From: Blasia pusilla
Taxonomy: Eukaryota > Marchantiophyta > Marchantiopsida > Blasiales
Reading direction: 5' to 3'
Assembly (NCBI GenBank): GCA_050084515.1
Contig: CM114272.1
Span: forward strand, 22,444,001 to 22,508,000
DNA: 64,000 bases
Shown: piece by piece, positions 11,257-22,149 of the stretch
Layout of the letters: the number at the start of each line of letters is the position of its first letter
How positions within the stretch are numbered: position 1 is the first letter of the stretch
Notes under the pieces: generated by a model
What the model was told of the DNA's origin: nothing
Database searches by the model: none
Seen by the model: the letters and a program-made list of their open reading frames with translations, nothing else
Position numbers and translations under genes: made by a program

Positions 11257-11508
11257 CTAGTGCACGATCTCTAGCCCACCCGGACCGGCAACTCGCTCTA
11301 GTGCCCTTTCTGGCCCTCGGTCCGGACGTAACTCAGGGTGTAAATTGAAACACCTAGCGCGTGTATAACCATACCTCTGACAATAGTCACATTGATAACC
11401 TCCTGGTGCAGCACCATCTCCTCCTTCATGTTGAGGCACACGTCCATGACCTTGACGAGTGCAATTGCGCTGATGATGGGCTCCACCGCATGACCAACAA
11501 GTAATCAT
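11257..11508 (-). pseudogene. Gag nucleocapsid with two zinc knuckles, copy A
   Basis: The frame begins MITCWSCGGAHHQRNC, a C-x2-C-x3-H-x4-C knuckle, followed by CDYCQRYGYTRARC, a second knuckle whose His is now Tyr (C-to-T change). Arg- and Gly-rich spacers surround both, as expected for RNA-binding nucleocapsid. It ends right before the methyltransferase frame. In copy B about 1.6 kb with the protease lies between these two, so this junction is a deletion. Confidence 0.85.
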
Positions 11509-11547
11509 AGGCGGCTGCTACTGAGCCGCATATGAAGGCGTAGGTCT

Positions 11548-11784
11548 CTATGGCACGGCCTCCCGGTATCCTCTCTCAGCTCTTGGTGCCACAGTCAACC
11601 TATCTCGTAGTCCACGTTGCTGCACAGGTAGTGCAGACAATCGTGATTGCTCTCGCCCAGAACCCATGGTGGCTACGCTCTCCTCCGCCATGTTGCACCC
11701 AATGTTCTCGGCGGTCCTAAAAACATCTCGCAACGTAGGGAAGGTGTTCATAAGAGCACCTCCTCCCGCACCCATGTCCGCAGG
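11548..11784 (-). pseudogene. Gag C-terminal linker, copy A
   Basis: Gag sequence between the capsid-like part and the zinc knuckles, reading LRDVFRTAENIGCNMAEE, a pattern familiar from gypsy gag. It is cut on the high-coordinate side by the solo LTR at 11790. Confidence 0.65.
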
Positions 11785-11789
11785 GTCTG
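11785..11789. repeat. Target-site duplication, left, of solo LTR 1
   Basis: gtctg, matched exactly by 12824-12828 on the other side of the solo LTR. Confidence 0.85.
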
Positions 11790-12823
11790 TGTCGCGACCC
11801 TCATAACCAAAAAACACCAAATACGCGCCAAGCGAAACATCAGAACTCAAAGGAACTCACGCCGCGAGGTTTGCGCTTTGGAGAGGCGTTTGGTAGAGTC
11901 TCTTGGAAAAGTCTAAGAGACGAAATGCGGAACAGAGTTGTGCGTTTCATGCGTTAGTGGTCGCGACCAGGAAACCTAGACCAAACGCGAGCCGAGACTT
12001 GAGATGAGTTGAGTCTTGGAGGTTGGTTGCCAAAGAGGTGAGAACCAGTTTGGAACACGGCTAGCGTTTGGGAGAATCTGACTGTGTTTAGGACCAAAAC
12101 GTTGAGCTCTGAGATGCGTTCGGGACAAGTAAGGGCGCGTTGGAAAGCTGATCTTGAGACGCTTCCAACGCATTAAAGATCTCAGCAAACGCATAAGTAC
12201 AGGCTGAGATATTGGCCAAAAACGATTCAGAGAGCAATCGGGTTGAGGGCCAATTGGAGGGGCCCGTGTGTCTTTCCCTAAATGTAGGGGACCCCGGAGA
12301 TCCCCAGAAGTACTAGTAAGGGGAGTACCTTCTCTGAGATGTCTCGGGAAACGAAACCCCACTTTGGGCGCCAAACGGCGTTTCAGAGGCACGGGATGAA
12401 ACGGGAGTTTGGCGCGGAAATCCGAAACCCAAACCTGATCCAAGGGAGTGGACTTTGTACGACACACTTGGATTCCAACCCGAGATTCACTTCGTGCGAG
12501 TCTTGGTGAGGAACTCATTGGATGTTCATCGGACAGTTGGAACCGCTAGGAACCCTAAACGCCATTTCAGGTTCCTGAACCGACCAGAAAGTCAGTCCCA
12601 AGTCTTTCGAGACTTGCCCGTGTTGGAAACCGCGAAACTAGGAAGGTTGAGCTTGAAGAGAGAGTCCGAGACGAGAACTCGGAAAGTAATCCCGCTGATT
12701 GATCCAAGACCCGACTAACCAAAGTGCGTGTTTGGATGGAGATCAGCGTTGAGAGCGTGACCTACTGAACGCACGCTTCCGCAACAAACAAGATTAACGT
12801 TCAAGGAGAGTAGGCGCACGACA
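11790..12823. mobile_element. Solo LTR 1 (about 1.03 kb) inside gag of copy A
   Basis: Starts tgtcgcgaccctcat and ends gcgcacgaca, so the ends are TG...CA with an inverted TGTCG/CGACA. It is flanked by the 5-bp duplication gtctg. Related copies are at 27234-28233 (same orientation) and 31541-32568 (inverted). No coding capacity is recognised. Copy B at about 30735-30745 has the uninterrupted target. A lone LTR is what recombination between the two LTRs of a full element leaves behind; the parent family is unknown and differs from the host gypsy. Confidence 0.88.
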
Positions 12824-12828
12824 GTCTG
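12824..12828. repeat. Target-site duplication, right, of solo LTR 1
   Basis: gtctg, matching 11785-11789; gag resumes immediately after. Confidence 0.85.
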
Positions 12829-13620
12829 GTCTAGCATCGCGTACCATGACTAGATAGCCTGAGCCTCTGTCATCCCGTGAGTGACGTTGATCAACCGGCG
12901 CAAGCGAGTGTAAGCCTCAAGCAAACTCTCCCCTGGGCACCTCTGGAAGTCGTGGATGCTCCGCAACTTCTCCGTCCGTACCCCTTGGTAGCTCGCCCTC
13001 AACTCAACGAAGAACTCAACCACGGGGTTGAACCTAGGACGAACCCGACTAGATGGTGCAACTGCTCTAGTGTGAGTGATCCCTCCTAAAACATCACTAG
13101 TGGAAGAGGAAGTAGCCTCTCTTGACTCCTCCTCATCTGGGAACGGCTCCGTCCATGACATATAATGTGGGTCATAGTAGAGGCGCCATGCCTCAATCTC
13201 CTGGACATATCTATGGGAGAACTCATGGTAATCGTCCATGGGCGCCCCCTCTAAATACTGGAACATACCGTTCCATGTTGTAAATGGGTTGAACTCTCTA
13301 GAGTTCCTAGCCCGTTGTGAGTCTCTCTAACTCCTAAACTCCGCAATGAAGTCGTGTAGCTCTATAGTGCATATAGCACCCGAAAACCTATGCGGTTCTC
13401 TACCCCGGTCGTCCATCTCGTACGCCCAACCGGTAGGACCACTTAATGTGTATGGTGGATCACTAACACACTCCTCTACACGCTCCCCCTCGTCTAAAGA
13501 TGACACAGAAGGAGATCGAGGTGGTCTCTCACGTGGAGACCCTCGAAACCTCGCACCACTCGGGTAAACCCTCCAGAGCTACTCTCAGGTCCACTACCTC
13601 GCCTCTCAAAATCCCGAAAG
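12829..13620 (-). pseudogene. Gag capsid-like region, copy A
   Basis: The clearest frame (13266-12850) reads VEFFVELRASYQGV, IHDFQRCPGESLLEAYTRLR and INVTHGMTEAQAI, then a TAG where a Gln is expected. The pattern of a short helix, then Y-x-R-F/L-R-x-L-I, is typical of gypsy gag. The N-terminal part (13270-13620) matches copy B (GEVVDLRVALEGLP) but is frameshifted. Gag packages element RNA. The solo LTR cuts it just after the capsid-like part. Confidence 0.75.
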
Positions 13621-15256
13621 GACATTGTGATGGCCCTCGTGCCCCTCTCACACGATCACTCTCAATCTCGCAAGTAATCCCTCAATCACTAAAACTAAAC
13701 ATGTGGCACTCAATTTACACTCTCTCACTGAGGCGTGTGCTGTGCGGCAACAAGCGACACAGTCCGGCAAATCGACTCATCTATCGTCTCATCGACAAAC
13801 CATCCTCAATTGTGGACATCACACATAGGTCTATGTCCCCTAAACCCATACATCATTGATGCTCTCAGCATCAGCACGAAACAATATCCCAAATAACTTC
13901 CCAATATCCGGAAATCCTTCACACATGCAGGATAAGAGACCAGAATGGATAACCTGACAATAATGTCGATGTCGCTCCTCGGCAAGTGCAAATCTCAACC
14001 CCAACTTGGTCGTGAAGACAACTCCTCCAATCAACAAGTCGTACTCCTCTCGTACTAACGCTGCTCAAACCTCATCAATGTGCGGTGCAGGTCCAACGGT
14101 CTGGTGCGGCACTGGCGGCACAAAACGGCTACAAACGGCACGGCACTCGGGAATGGTGCACCACTCGGCGGCATACCCTCCTCAATCAGCAATTCACACG
14201 CTTTGCTCCTTAGTGAAGGAGCGGCTCCGCAATCGAGACGTTGCAATGCGGCCACAAGCGGCACGATGCGGCAATCGGCAGCCCGAGCAACTACGAGCGT
14301 CCCGATACGATATTGATCGTCGTCAAGTGGCTACCCATCACAACATAGCAGCATGAAATAAAAACTCAAACACCATAACCCAAGGTTACGTGCCATCACT
14401 AGTTGAGGACAAAACTACGATGACGGTGGCGGCCAAAAAATAGTACGTGATGGCGGCGCAAGTCAGAGAATCAACGGTCCTCGTGGAAGACCCTCCACTT
14501 CATAATGGCGGCAATGGCAACCAAGGGTGGACAACGGCCGAACGCGGCTCTCAGCAACGCTAGGTGGCAGCAGCGACCGACGATGAATGGTGGACGGTGG
14601 ACCATTGACGGTGACGGTTGACCATTGATGGCAAACTGTTGACCGTTGATGGGAGACCGTTGACGGTGACTATGACGGCGATGGCCGCCGCCGGCGCAGC
14701 GGCTGGTTTAGGGTTTGAACAATTTAACCCTAAAAATTGCCTAGCAATGGCAGTTTTGCAAGATTGACCATAACTTTTTGCTCGCAACTTCAAATTGTGC
14801 ACCGTCTATTATATAGCCTGCACAGCTTCACAATCTACGACGGCGTCAAAAAATATTTTTAATCAAATATTCCTGTAAAAATTTACGGGGACTGTCGTAA
14901 AGCCCACCGTCTCTTTCTCCTACACAAAATTTGCAATGCTTCCGGGCTGATTTCTCCTTACAAAAATATAAAACCTGTGAGAACACAAATCAGCAAGCTA
15001 CATAGTGCTCCCAAGAGCATTGGCATGGAGCAATCCGCCCCCATACTCCATTCCTATCAAAAATTGGGCAACGCTTCCGCGTGCTACTCTCCCCTACAAA
15101 AAATTAGCAAAGCAAAATAGCAAACTCGCACGGCTCTTGCTTCGGTGAGCACTCCCATGAGCTATGAAGCGGGGAATACGGTCTCCCAACTTGCACCAAA
15201 TATTGAGCAACCAGCGAGCTCCCCCATGAAGCTCTCTCACTCACTCATTCTCTCTT
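13621..15256 (-). other. Leader or LTR-interior sequence of copy A
   Basis: Aligns by eye with much of 32574-34388 of copy B, so it belongs to the element. It should contain the primer-binding site and the rest of the 5' LTR, but I found no standard tRNA complement. It includes a GGCAC-rich stretch (about 14090-14300) and an imperfect short repeat around gttgaccgttgatgg (14580-14680) that copy B seems to lack. No gene is seen. Confidence 0.6.
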
Positions 15257-15776
15257 TGTAAAATAAGATCTAATCTCTCTCACAATACCATAGTTCTCAC
15301 ATGTGTGCACTCTCACATATATCTCTAAATGTCAAACCAAACCCACTCTCCTAACGAAAGGCTTGGGTTACACACACAAGGCAAGCAAGGCCATAGCTCC
15401 GCCGCCTCATGCCTAGAGGTTCAACAAAGAGAGAATGAGCTCTCAAGCTCTCTCTTCTTGAGGTATACCCCTCCCCTCTCCCAAGCTCTCTCCATGGTAA
15501 CCTATGCTTCCAAGTCACCTCCTTGGCTCTTGACTTGATGAAGGAGGTCAAGGGCCACTTACCAAAAATAGACAATTGACCCTATACTCAAAATTGTACT
15601 TATCGAAAATAGTAAGTTTCTCAATATGGCTTTAAATGAGCCAAAATGAAGGGGAAACCTGCTCTCTTAGGTTTCCTAGGGCCTCAACAGGTCATCCTCG
15701 ACCTCTTGAGCATTTCCTCCACTGCTCGCGAAGGCACTCTACTAGATCTCATTGATCTATCCTAAAAGACGTAACA
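15257..15776 (-). repeat. LTR-related block, 5' end of copy A
   Basis: Starts tgtaaaataag and ends gacgtaaca on the plus strand, TG...CA-like ends. It matches 6179-6689 and 34389-34898. It marks the 5' boundary of copy A. Whether it is the whole LTR or only its U3 is open, because similarity between A and B continues inward. Confidence 0.75.
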
Positions 15777-15797
15777 CATTCCATATTAAAGACTCAT
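15777..15797. other. Outer flank of copy A
   Basis: Short non-element sequence; no target-site duplication could be matched. Confidence 0.4.
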
Positions 15798-16809
15798 TTG
15801 AAAGCTTCAAGGAGAACTAAACGTCAACGTCGCTTGTCGTGGCTGTTGCATGTGTTAGTTGACATAGTAGAGTTGAACTATTGGTGTACCTCGAATTTGA
15901 AGATGCAAGGGTGTGTGCAGAATCGAATGGTGGAGAAAAATATGGTCATGGCAATAAAAAATGCCAAGTCCATTCCACATGAACATGTTACGTTAACTTC
16001 CATCAGCGGGAGGAAAGTTGTACTTGAGAAACTCATATCTTGATGTATTTGGGTAGAAAGAAGGGGAGTATTGCGGGGGGGATGTCTGCATTGATGGGTG
16101 AGGTAGTTGGGGGTGGGGAACTCGATACCCTTGTAGACTTTAGTTTCCCCATGACCGATGATAAAGGCCCTACAATGTTGGAGAGCAAGATTTGGTTTCA
16201 TTGGTTAGAGACATGTCAAGAAAAGTAGACCATTGTCCTATCCTCATGGACCATAGCCTTACTCTTTTAAAAGATGTCGTCCAAAAAGTCCTTGACTTGA
16301 AGGCCAAACACAAACTGAATGCTACACACTTCTCGGACAAGGAAAACACTCCGCCAACATCGATGGAGAGAGAGAGTCTATGGTGATGATTGGAGTTTGA
16401 TTCAAATAAAGGACTTTGTGGAAAATTGACTGATGGTCGGAAAAGGAAAAAAACTGGTCTTACCAGTTCTCACATTCACCATGAGATCACGACCCAACCC
16501 GCTATGAAGTTGCATGTTGCTCCCAAGGCAAGATTCAGCACTATGAACCAAGAGTTGGACTTGAAAGTGGAGGAGGAAGTGGATTTGGAGATGTTGTGGG
16601 TCAAGTATGTTGAAACAACACCGACAAATCCCAGCCAAGTGAAAAAGCACAAGAAAAAATTGGAAGCTATTCGAACTCAACGAATGGTGGACCGCCTCCA
16701 ACGTGGTGATCAACAACAACAAATACCCAAAGCGCAAAAGACTCGAGCAAGTTCATGTGCGAAAGCCATATTGCGGGAATCAAATGCTCGTATACACATG
16801 CACAGTTGA
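15798..16809 (+). pseudogene. Decayed protein-coding region, family unknown (part 1)
   Basis: Three plus-strand frames overlap in sequence: 15798-16043, 16040-16228 and 16192-16809, the last with a stop at 16384. They look like one eroded gene with frameshifts. The final part is rich in Lys and Gln, for example KKHKKKLEAIRTQRM, suggesting a coiled or basic region. No domain is recognised. It lies between gypsy copies A and B with the frame at 17731-19062 on the same strand, so both may belong to one element or captured gene. Confidence 0.4.
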
Positions 16810-16908
16810 AGTGATGGTTACATGTGACCAATAAAATATGAATTCATATTATGGAAAGTAAAGTGAAGACTCTTAAAAAAAAACTTCCTCAAGAATAATT
16901 CAAACAAT

Positions 16909-17271
16909 CCAAGCGAACACTGCACTAAGTGTTCCATGTTAGGTGAGTTACTGTTCGATGAATTAGCTTACACCTAACAAATGGTTCCAAAACCGACTAG
17001 ATGGAAATCGGACGAACCGTTCAAGAAAACAGTGCACTAAGTGTTCCATGTAAGGTAAGTTATTGTTTGATGAATTAGCTTACATCTAACAAATGGTGCC
17101 ATAATTGACTAGATGGAAATCGGACGAACCGTTCAAGCAAACAGTGCACTAAGTGTTCCATGTAAGATAAGTTACTGTTTGATGAATTAGCTAACACCTA
17201 ACAAATGGTGCAAGAATTGACTACCAGGTAATCGGACGAACCGTGCAAGCGAACAGTGTAGTAAGTGTTAT
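16909..17271. repeat. 112-bp tandem repeat, about 3.2 units
   Basis: The landmark tgcactaagtgttccatg begins at 16921, 17033 and 17145, with a diverged fourth at 17257, so the period is 112 bp each time. Units differ by scattered substitutions. Each contains an arm like gttaggtg facing cacctaac about 25 bp later, an inverted repeat best preserved in unit 1. Such arrays occur in subterminal regions of DNA transposons and in satellites; the role here is unknown. Confidence 0.9.
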
Positions 17272-17730
17272 GAATTTTACAAATGACACGATATTGTAAC
17301 CTCAGAAAGAAAACATGTGGAGTGAAAGTGTGACACAAAAAAGGTGCTTTATATATTTCATGTAATGGAAGTTAACACAGGTGTTGCCAAGTTGCTAATG
17401 AGAAACAATGTTACTCCCAACGAGCTACGCTCCCGATGAAAGTTGTACTTTATGCTCTGGAACTTCTAGACCCACTACAAAATATCATATCCAGGATTCG
17501 TTCCAACGTGGTCCCTTACTCCAACCAACCTGTACAAGGAAAGGAACCAAAAGTGTGAAGAAAGGAAATGAAGCAACCCTTGGAAGGCATGTTCAAACAT
17601 GGAAATCAATAGCAAAGTAAGGAGCTAGATATTTACACCAGGTATCTCGGCTGCTCCCACTGCTCCTTCCTGCAATAGTCTTCATCACAACCCTCATGCC
17701 TGCAAGAACAACACATATAGGTCTTCATCT
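17272..17730. other. Spacer between tandem repeat and decayed gene
   Basis: Only short open stretches (for example 17408-17620) without recognised motifs. Confidence 0.4.
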
Positions 17731-19062
17731 ATGAATGCAAGTATTTTAATTATTATGCATATGGAATTCTCGAGCTCCTTGATCAACAACATTTATCGTT
17801 CACTTCATTTCTGTTTTGTAGCCACTAGCACGGAGCACTATAACCACTTGCGAGGGAATGGGCCTGCTCAGTGGAAGCAACGCAAGGCAGATAAGAAGAA
17901 GGAGTGTGCCCAAAGGGCGAAGGCGGTTGCGCTTGATCGGGCGCGGTAGATGTACTGCGGCACAGGGAAGGTCCCCAGTCTCTCATCTTCTTGTTTATTA
18001 GTTGAGTTGATTGAGCACTGCTTCCAAGAGTTTGGTATAATCTTGTGGGATGCATTGTTTGATCTTGCTCTCGAGCATGACATGCTCAAGAGCATTCAAT
18101 TTTGTCTTGTGGATAAGCGAGCGAGGCAGCGGTGTGACAAAGTTTAGTCTGAACTTCTTGCTGAGCCACAACCTGTTGGTGACTCAAAATTTAGTAGGAC
18201 TTGGTATTGTCTTCAAGGGGTTGTAGCAACCCTTTGCGTTTGGTTTAGGCCGAGATTTTTTTACTCGGCTTTGTTCCCAGCATTGTCTTCCTCCACTTTG
18301 TATAGAGAGGAAGACCTAGAGGCCCTCCGTCCCAAGAGAGAGGCGCAAGTGAACATGATTATGGACCACATCAAGAGTCAAACACGCCTTATGACCTACA
18401 AGCACATGTAGACCGAGGAGTATTGGCAACCACTTGCCACAAGAGATTACCACGCATGGAAGAAGAGCCACAAGGAGGAGGTCCTGGCGAAGTTCCTTAA
18501 AAAAGTAGTTGAGGCTCGCATGAAGAAGTACCCAGGCACTTCGGAGGAGGAGGCCAGAGTGTAGGTAAAATTGACATTTTGTTGTGTGAATGTTGCCAAT
18601 CCTATGATGGATATGACCACTTATTTCAGTGTTCGGACACTATGCAGCAACTGTTCGGACAAGAATGTCATAGTTCTACATATGTTTTATGTCTACTAAC
18701 ATGGTGTAATGTTTGTGATATGTAGGGTCATATAGATGAGGAGATCATTGATACCTCGGATGACGAGGAGGAGACACAGGAAGGAAGTGTATCAAAAGAT
18801 ATTGTGGATGTAGAGACTACACGTTCATCAGGTATAGTCAAATGATTGTTCCAAATCATTCCTTTTTTTTTTTTTTGGCCTTGGTGTATAGGGCAGGAGA
18901 ACTGACATCCCTCCTTTGTCTTGTTTGTAGATGAAGAGGACATGGAATCCGCCTTCCAATCAGTGAAGAGGAAAAGGAGGGCAGCCAAGAAGGAAGACAC
19001 GGAGAAGAAGGCAGTAGAGACACGGGCAGCAGAGGAAAGATCAGCCATGGAGAAAGTTTGAG
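17731..19062 (+). pseudogene. Decayed multi-exon gene, family unknown (part 2)
   Basis: One plus-strand frame runs from 17731 to 18564 broken only by TAG codons at 17947, 18145 and 18408, plus a final TAG just before a gtaaaa donor. Segments such as WDALFDLALEHDMLK, WKKSHKEEVLAKFLKK and KKYPGTSEEEARV look coding. An acceptor near 18724 leads to an acidic exon (IDTSDDEEETQEGS), a donor follows near 18833, and an exon from about 18931 is basic (SVKRKRRAAKKED) with a nuclear-localisation look. Exon phases agree across the proposed joins. I do not recognise the family; a DNA-transposon accessory gene or a captured host gene are both possible. Confidence 0.5.
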
Positions 19063-19272
19063 TAAAAATAGGACTTACCAATTTTTGAGGTTTTGCTCCC
19101 AGCTCCATTTTGCTTGGAACTTGGTAGGAATGCTACATGTACCTTTTGGGGGGGGGGGGGCGGGAGGAAAGGGCGGGCTCATTGGCCTGCTTACGGGCCG
19201 GGGGGTGAGCGTCGCGGGCTGTACATAGGCCCTAGAGCTCGTATGCAGGCTAGGAGGAGCCCGCACCAGGCC
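19063..19272. other. Junction between decayed gene and copy B
   Basis: GC-rich and includes a run of 13 G at 19148-19160. It has no counterpart in copy A, so copy B homology stops at about 19273. Confidence 0.5.
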
Positions 19273-19700
19273 CGACTCAACACTCGATCTAAGAAGGCAT
19301 ACGCTACTCCCTCACTCGCTTTGTCAGGCAATGCAACCAACTCTATCCACTTCGAGAAGTGCTCGACCATCACCAACACATAACAACCATGGCGCTCTGT
19401 CAAAGGCAAAGCTCCTACAAAATCCAAACTCCATCTATAACCTAAACCCATGATCAGAAGTGGATGCAACTGTGGAGTTGGAGCATTGAATGATGCTCGG
19501 ACTCGATCACACACCATGCATGTGGCAACAAACTGTTGAACGTCACTCTCCATGCCTTGCCATCAATACTGTATTTGGAGTAAGCTGTACGTCCGCTTCA
19601 CTCCAAAATGACCCAACTCCTCTTTGAAGTCTCATCAATCTAGCTCTCCATAGCCAACAAGCCCAAATAGGCTGACACGTGCCATTTTGGCATCAACTCC
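19273..19700 (-). pseudogene. Integrase fragment, copy B
   Basis: Reads CMVCDRVRASFNAP, where the Cys pair lost in copy A is intact, then YRWSLDFVGALPLTERH with the first catalytic Asp, and YVLVMVEHFSKWIELV. Truncation at 19273 removes the second Asp and the Glu. The zinc-binding N-terminus up to about 19700 is partly deleted relative to copy A. Confidence 0.85.
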
Positions 19701-19779
19701 TTATCACTCTCACCATGCCAACAAGCTCCAGTCGTATCTCACTGACTCGGGCATGAGTTATGGCTCAAACCATATGCAT

Positions 19780-20180
19780 CGTGGTTAAGCGTCCGAGGTC
19801 TATGCACCACTTGGAAGTCATACTTCTATAACAAAAGAGCCCACCTCGCAAGCTTCCCTGTAAGCTTGTCGGACTCCATCAACCACTTAAGTGGCTGATG
19901 ATCAGTAATGATGGTAAAGGGATTGCCGATTAAATAACACCTAAAATTTGCGATAGCCCACACCACAACCAAGTACTCACGCTCGTACAAGCTATACTTC
20001 GCCTTTGCAGCATTATTCAAACGATTAGCGTAAGCCACCACAAACTCACCACCATCATCGTCATGCTGGGTGAGCACTGCTCCAAGCCCCAACATGCTCC
20101 ATTTAGTATGCAATTGGAAAGGACGCCCCCTGATCGGTCTCCTCAATATGGGCATGGATGTCAATCCTCGAGCATCTAAA
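19780..20180 (-). pseudogene. RNase H, copy B
   Basis: Reads LHTKWSMLGLGAVLTQ (first Asp replaced by Lys), KYSLYEREYLVVVWA (Glu kept) and IITDHQPLKWLM (Asp kept). It is nearly colinear with 8559-9122 of copy A. The defects in the two copies differ, so they decayed independently. Confidence 0.88.
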
Positions 20181-21095
20181 ATGCTCTCTCCTGCTCATCC
20201 CCCCAGTGCCACTCCTGATCCACCTTGGTCAGCAAGGTTAGCAGCTTCGCAATCGAAGTGAAACCCTTGACGTACCGCCGATAGAAGTTCGCCAATCCCG
20301 TGAACGCACGAACTCAACTCACATCTGTAGGACGTGGAATGTGTGAAATAACCTCTACCTTTGTTTGTTGCACACCAAGGCCCCATGGGTATATCGTATG
20401 ATCCATATACTCAAGTAGCTTCAGTTTATGTAACTGCAATCGTCGAAACACCTCCTCTAGATATCGCTCATGCTCCTCAACCGTGGCGCTAAAGACTACG
20501 ATATCACCAATATAACACCTAGCAAAATCCAGACCTACCAAGATCCTATCCATGACCCTCTGAAACTCAACCGGGGCGTTCTTTAACCAAAATGGTAAGA
20601 ATTGCCAGTGGTATAAACAATCCTTCCCGTGAGAATCGATGCCCCAAAATGCCGTCTTTTGCCTATCCTCCAATTTGATAGGCAACTAATGGTATTCGAC
20701 TTGCAAATCCAATGAACTGAAGACCTTTACATGCCCAATCGCATCAAAGATCTCCTCAAGGGTGGACATGGCATACCTATCGGAATTTGTCTGCTGATTG
20801 ATAGGTCAGGATCTCCACACATCTGTCTATCCGTCTAGTTGCCATGCACATCCTTCTTGGGGGGCATAACAATGGCAGAAGCATACTCTCCATGCGACAT
20901 CTCCACTACTTGTGCTCCAACCAATTCCTCGCTCCTACTCTGAATCACAGCCCTCTCCATGTCACTATACCTGTAGGATAGTCGAAAGATTGGCGTGTCA
21001 CTCGAAAACTCAATGCGGATCCCTGGACCCTTCAACATACCCAAATCCTGCATGCTGAATTGCAAAACAACTCCTATATCTCCTCAAGAACTGAT
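20181..21095 (-). pseudogene. Reverse transcriptase, copy B
   Basis: The N-terminal block (21065-20835) reads YRYSDMERAVIQSRSEEL and ASAIVMPPKKDVHGN. Motif A appears as FSSLDLQ followed by a stop. The frame 20685-20314 reads KTAFWGIDSHGKDCLYHW, WLKNAPVEFQRVMD and ARCYIGDIVVFS: the YxDD box has become YIGD, losing a metal-binding Asp. A short deletion removes the residues between KLKL and YMDH that copy A still has. Confidence 0.88.
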
Positions 21096-21100
21096 GTATC
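21096..21100. repeat. Target-site duplication, left, of the copia element
   Basis: gtatc, paired with atatc at 26289-26293 (4 of 5 bases). Copy A at about 9993 has the empty target gtatc followed by the same downstream sequence. Confidence 0.8.
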
Positions 21101-21418
21101 TGGTGTAGAAAACTGCTAAACAAGCATAACTGGTGGAAAACGGTTCTCATACACACACACCACCATGGAGAACAAAATTTTCAATGAGAGAATGAGTGGA
21201 GGCTAGTCCTCTTCTCAATTATATAGGGTATGTACAAGCAACCCTAACCCTAACCTTAACCTTAATCATAGTCTCGAGTTAGACTAATTATGATTAACTA
21301 ACCGTAGTTAAGATAATCGTGCTTAGGTGACTAACCAAGATTAAGCTTCCCTACTTTGTATGAGTACCAAATGTAGCACTTCATATGTCTCATGAGCTTG
21401 ACTATAACTCAATCTTCA
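21101..21418 (-). repeat. Copia 3' LTR
   Basis: 318 bp, starting tggtgtagaaaactgc and ending caatcttca, matching 25980-26288. It contains a telomere-like stretch, accctaaccctaacctta, near 21239-21260. Confidence 0.92.
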
Positions 21419-21436
21419 ATACTGCCCCTCAAGCTC
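21419..21436 (-). promoter_or_regulatory. Copia polypurine tract
   Basis: On the minus strand, gcttgaggggcagtat directly precedes the 3' LTR. A purine-rich tract here primes plus-strand DNA synthesis, and the G-rich core matches the usual copia form. Confidence 0.75.
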
Positions 21437-22146
21437 ATATTGATATCTCTAACACCTCAATCATTTCTAAACATCTCAAACTTATCTCTCGACAATGCCT
21501 TTGTGAAGATGTCAGCAATTTGCTGATCTGTATCGATATACACAAGATCAATTTCCCCTGCAGGCACTTTCTCTCTGATAAAATGATAGTGCACCTCAAC
21601 GTGCTTTGTACGAGCATGAAACACAGGGTTATTGGCAAGCTTGATGCTACTAATATTGTCTGCATACATTACATTAGGTCCTAAGTTACTAACACCAATC
21701 TCAACAAGTAATCGATGAAGCCACACCGCCTCACATGCTACATTGGTTGCTCCTCTGTACTGAGCCTCTGTTGAAGATAAAGCAATTGTAGGTTGCTTCT
21801 TTGAAGCCCAACTTATAGCTGCGCTTCCCAAAGTAAATGAATAACCAGATGTGGAGTGTCGATCAGACACGCTTCCTGCCCAATCAACATTTGTGAATCC
21901 CTATAATTGAAAACTTGGAGAAGGTTCAAATTGAAGCCCGAATTCAATAGAGAATTTCACATACCGCATAATCCTCCTCACAGCATCAAGGTGAGGTTTT
22001 CGAGGTGCTTGCATAAACCGGCTTACTAGGCGAACATCATAGCTCAAATCTGGTCTGGTTATAGTTAGATAGATTAAACTTCCAACCATGCGCCTATACA
22101 TATTAGAATCTGCAAGGAGCTCTCCTTCATCCACTCTTAGCTTCAC
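21437..22146 (-). pseudogene. Copia RNase H and RT C-terminus
   Basis: Frame 22146-21901 reads YRRMVGSLIYLTITRPDLSY and MQAPRKPHLDAV, the RT-RNase H connection. After a stop near 21900, the frame from 21870 reads SDRHSTSGYSFTLGSAAISW, LSSTEAQYRGA (Glu) and MYADNISSIKLANNP (Asp). The first Asp lies in VDWAGS just upstream. KHVEVHYHFIREKV and DIFTKALSRDKFE are the standard copia terminal motifs. Confidence 0.92.
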
Positions 22147-22149
22147 GCT

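Larger units (their letters stand above)
6179..15776 (-). mobile_element. Ty3/gypsy element, copy A, with methyltransferase and PHD finger
   Basis: Copy A is read on the minus strand, with its 5' end at high coordinates. Order in transcription: 5' LTR-related sequence (to 15776), gag, zinc knuckles, a cytosine-5 methyltransferase missing its N-terminus, RT, RNase H, integrase, PHD finger, 3' LTR-related block (6179-6689). A solo LTR at 11790-12823 interrupts gag. RT placed before integrase, YIDD and CCHC knuckles put it in Ty3/gypsy. Compared with copy B it has lost roughly 1.6 kb carrying the protease and methyltransferase motif I. Stops and frameshifts occur throughout. Exact LTR boundaries and the primer-binding site were not identified, so the outer limits are approximate. 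Confidence 0.85.

Noticed and set aside
11976-12518. 180-codon minus-strand frame
   Set aside because: Entirely inside solo LTR 1 and not kept open in the other two copies of that LTR.
13621-15256. Primer-binding site of gypsy copy A
   Set aside because: I searched for common plant tRNA complements by eye and found none convincing, so no site is annotated.
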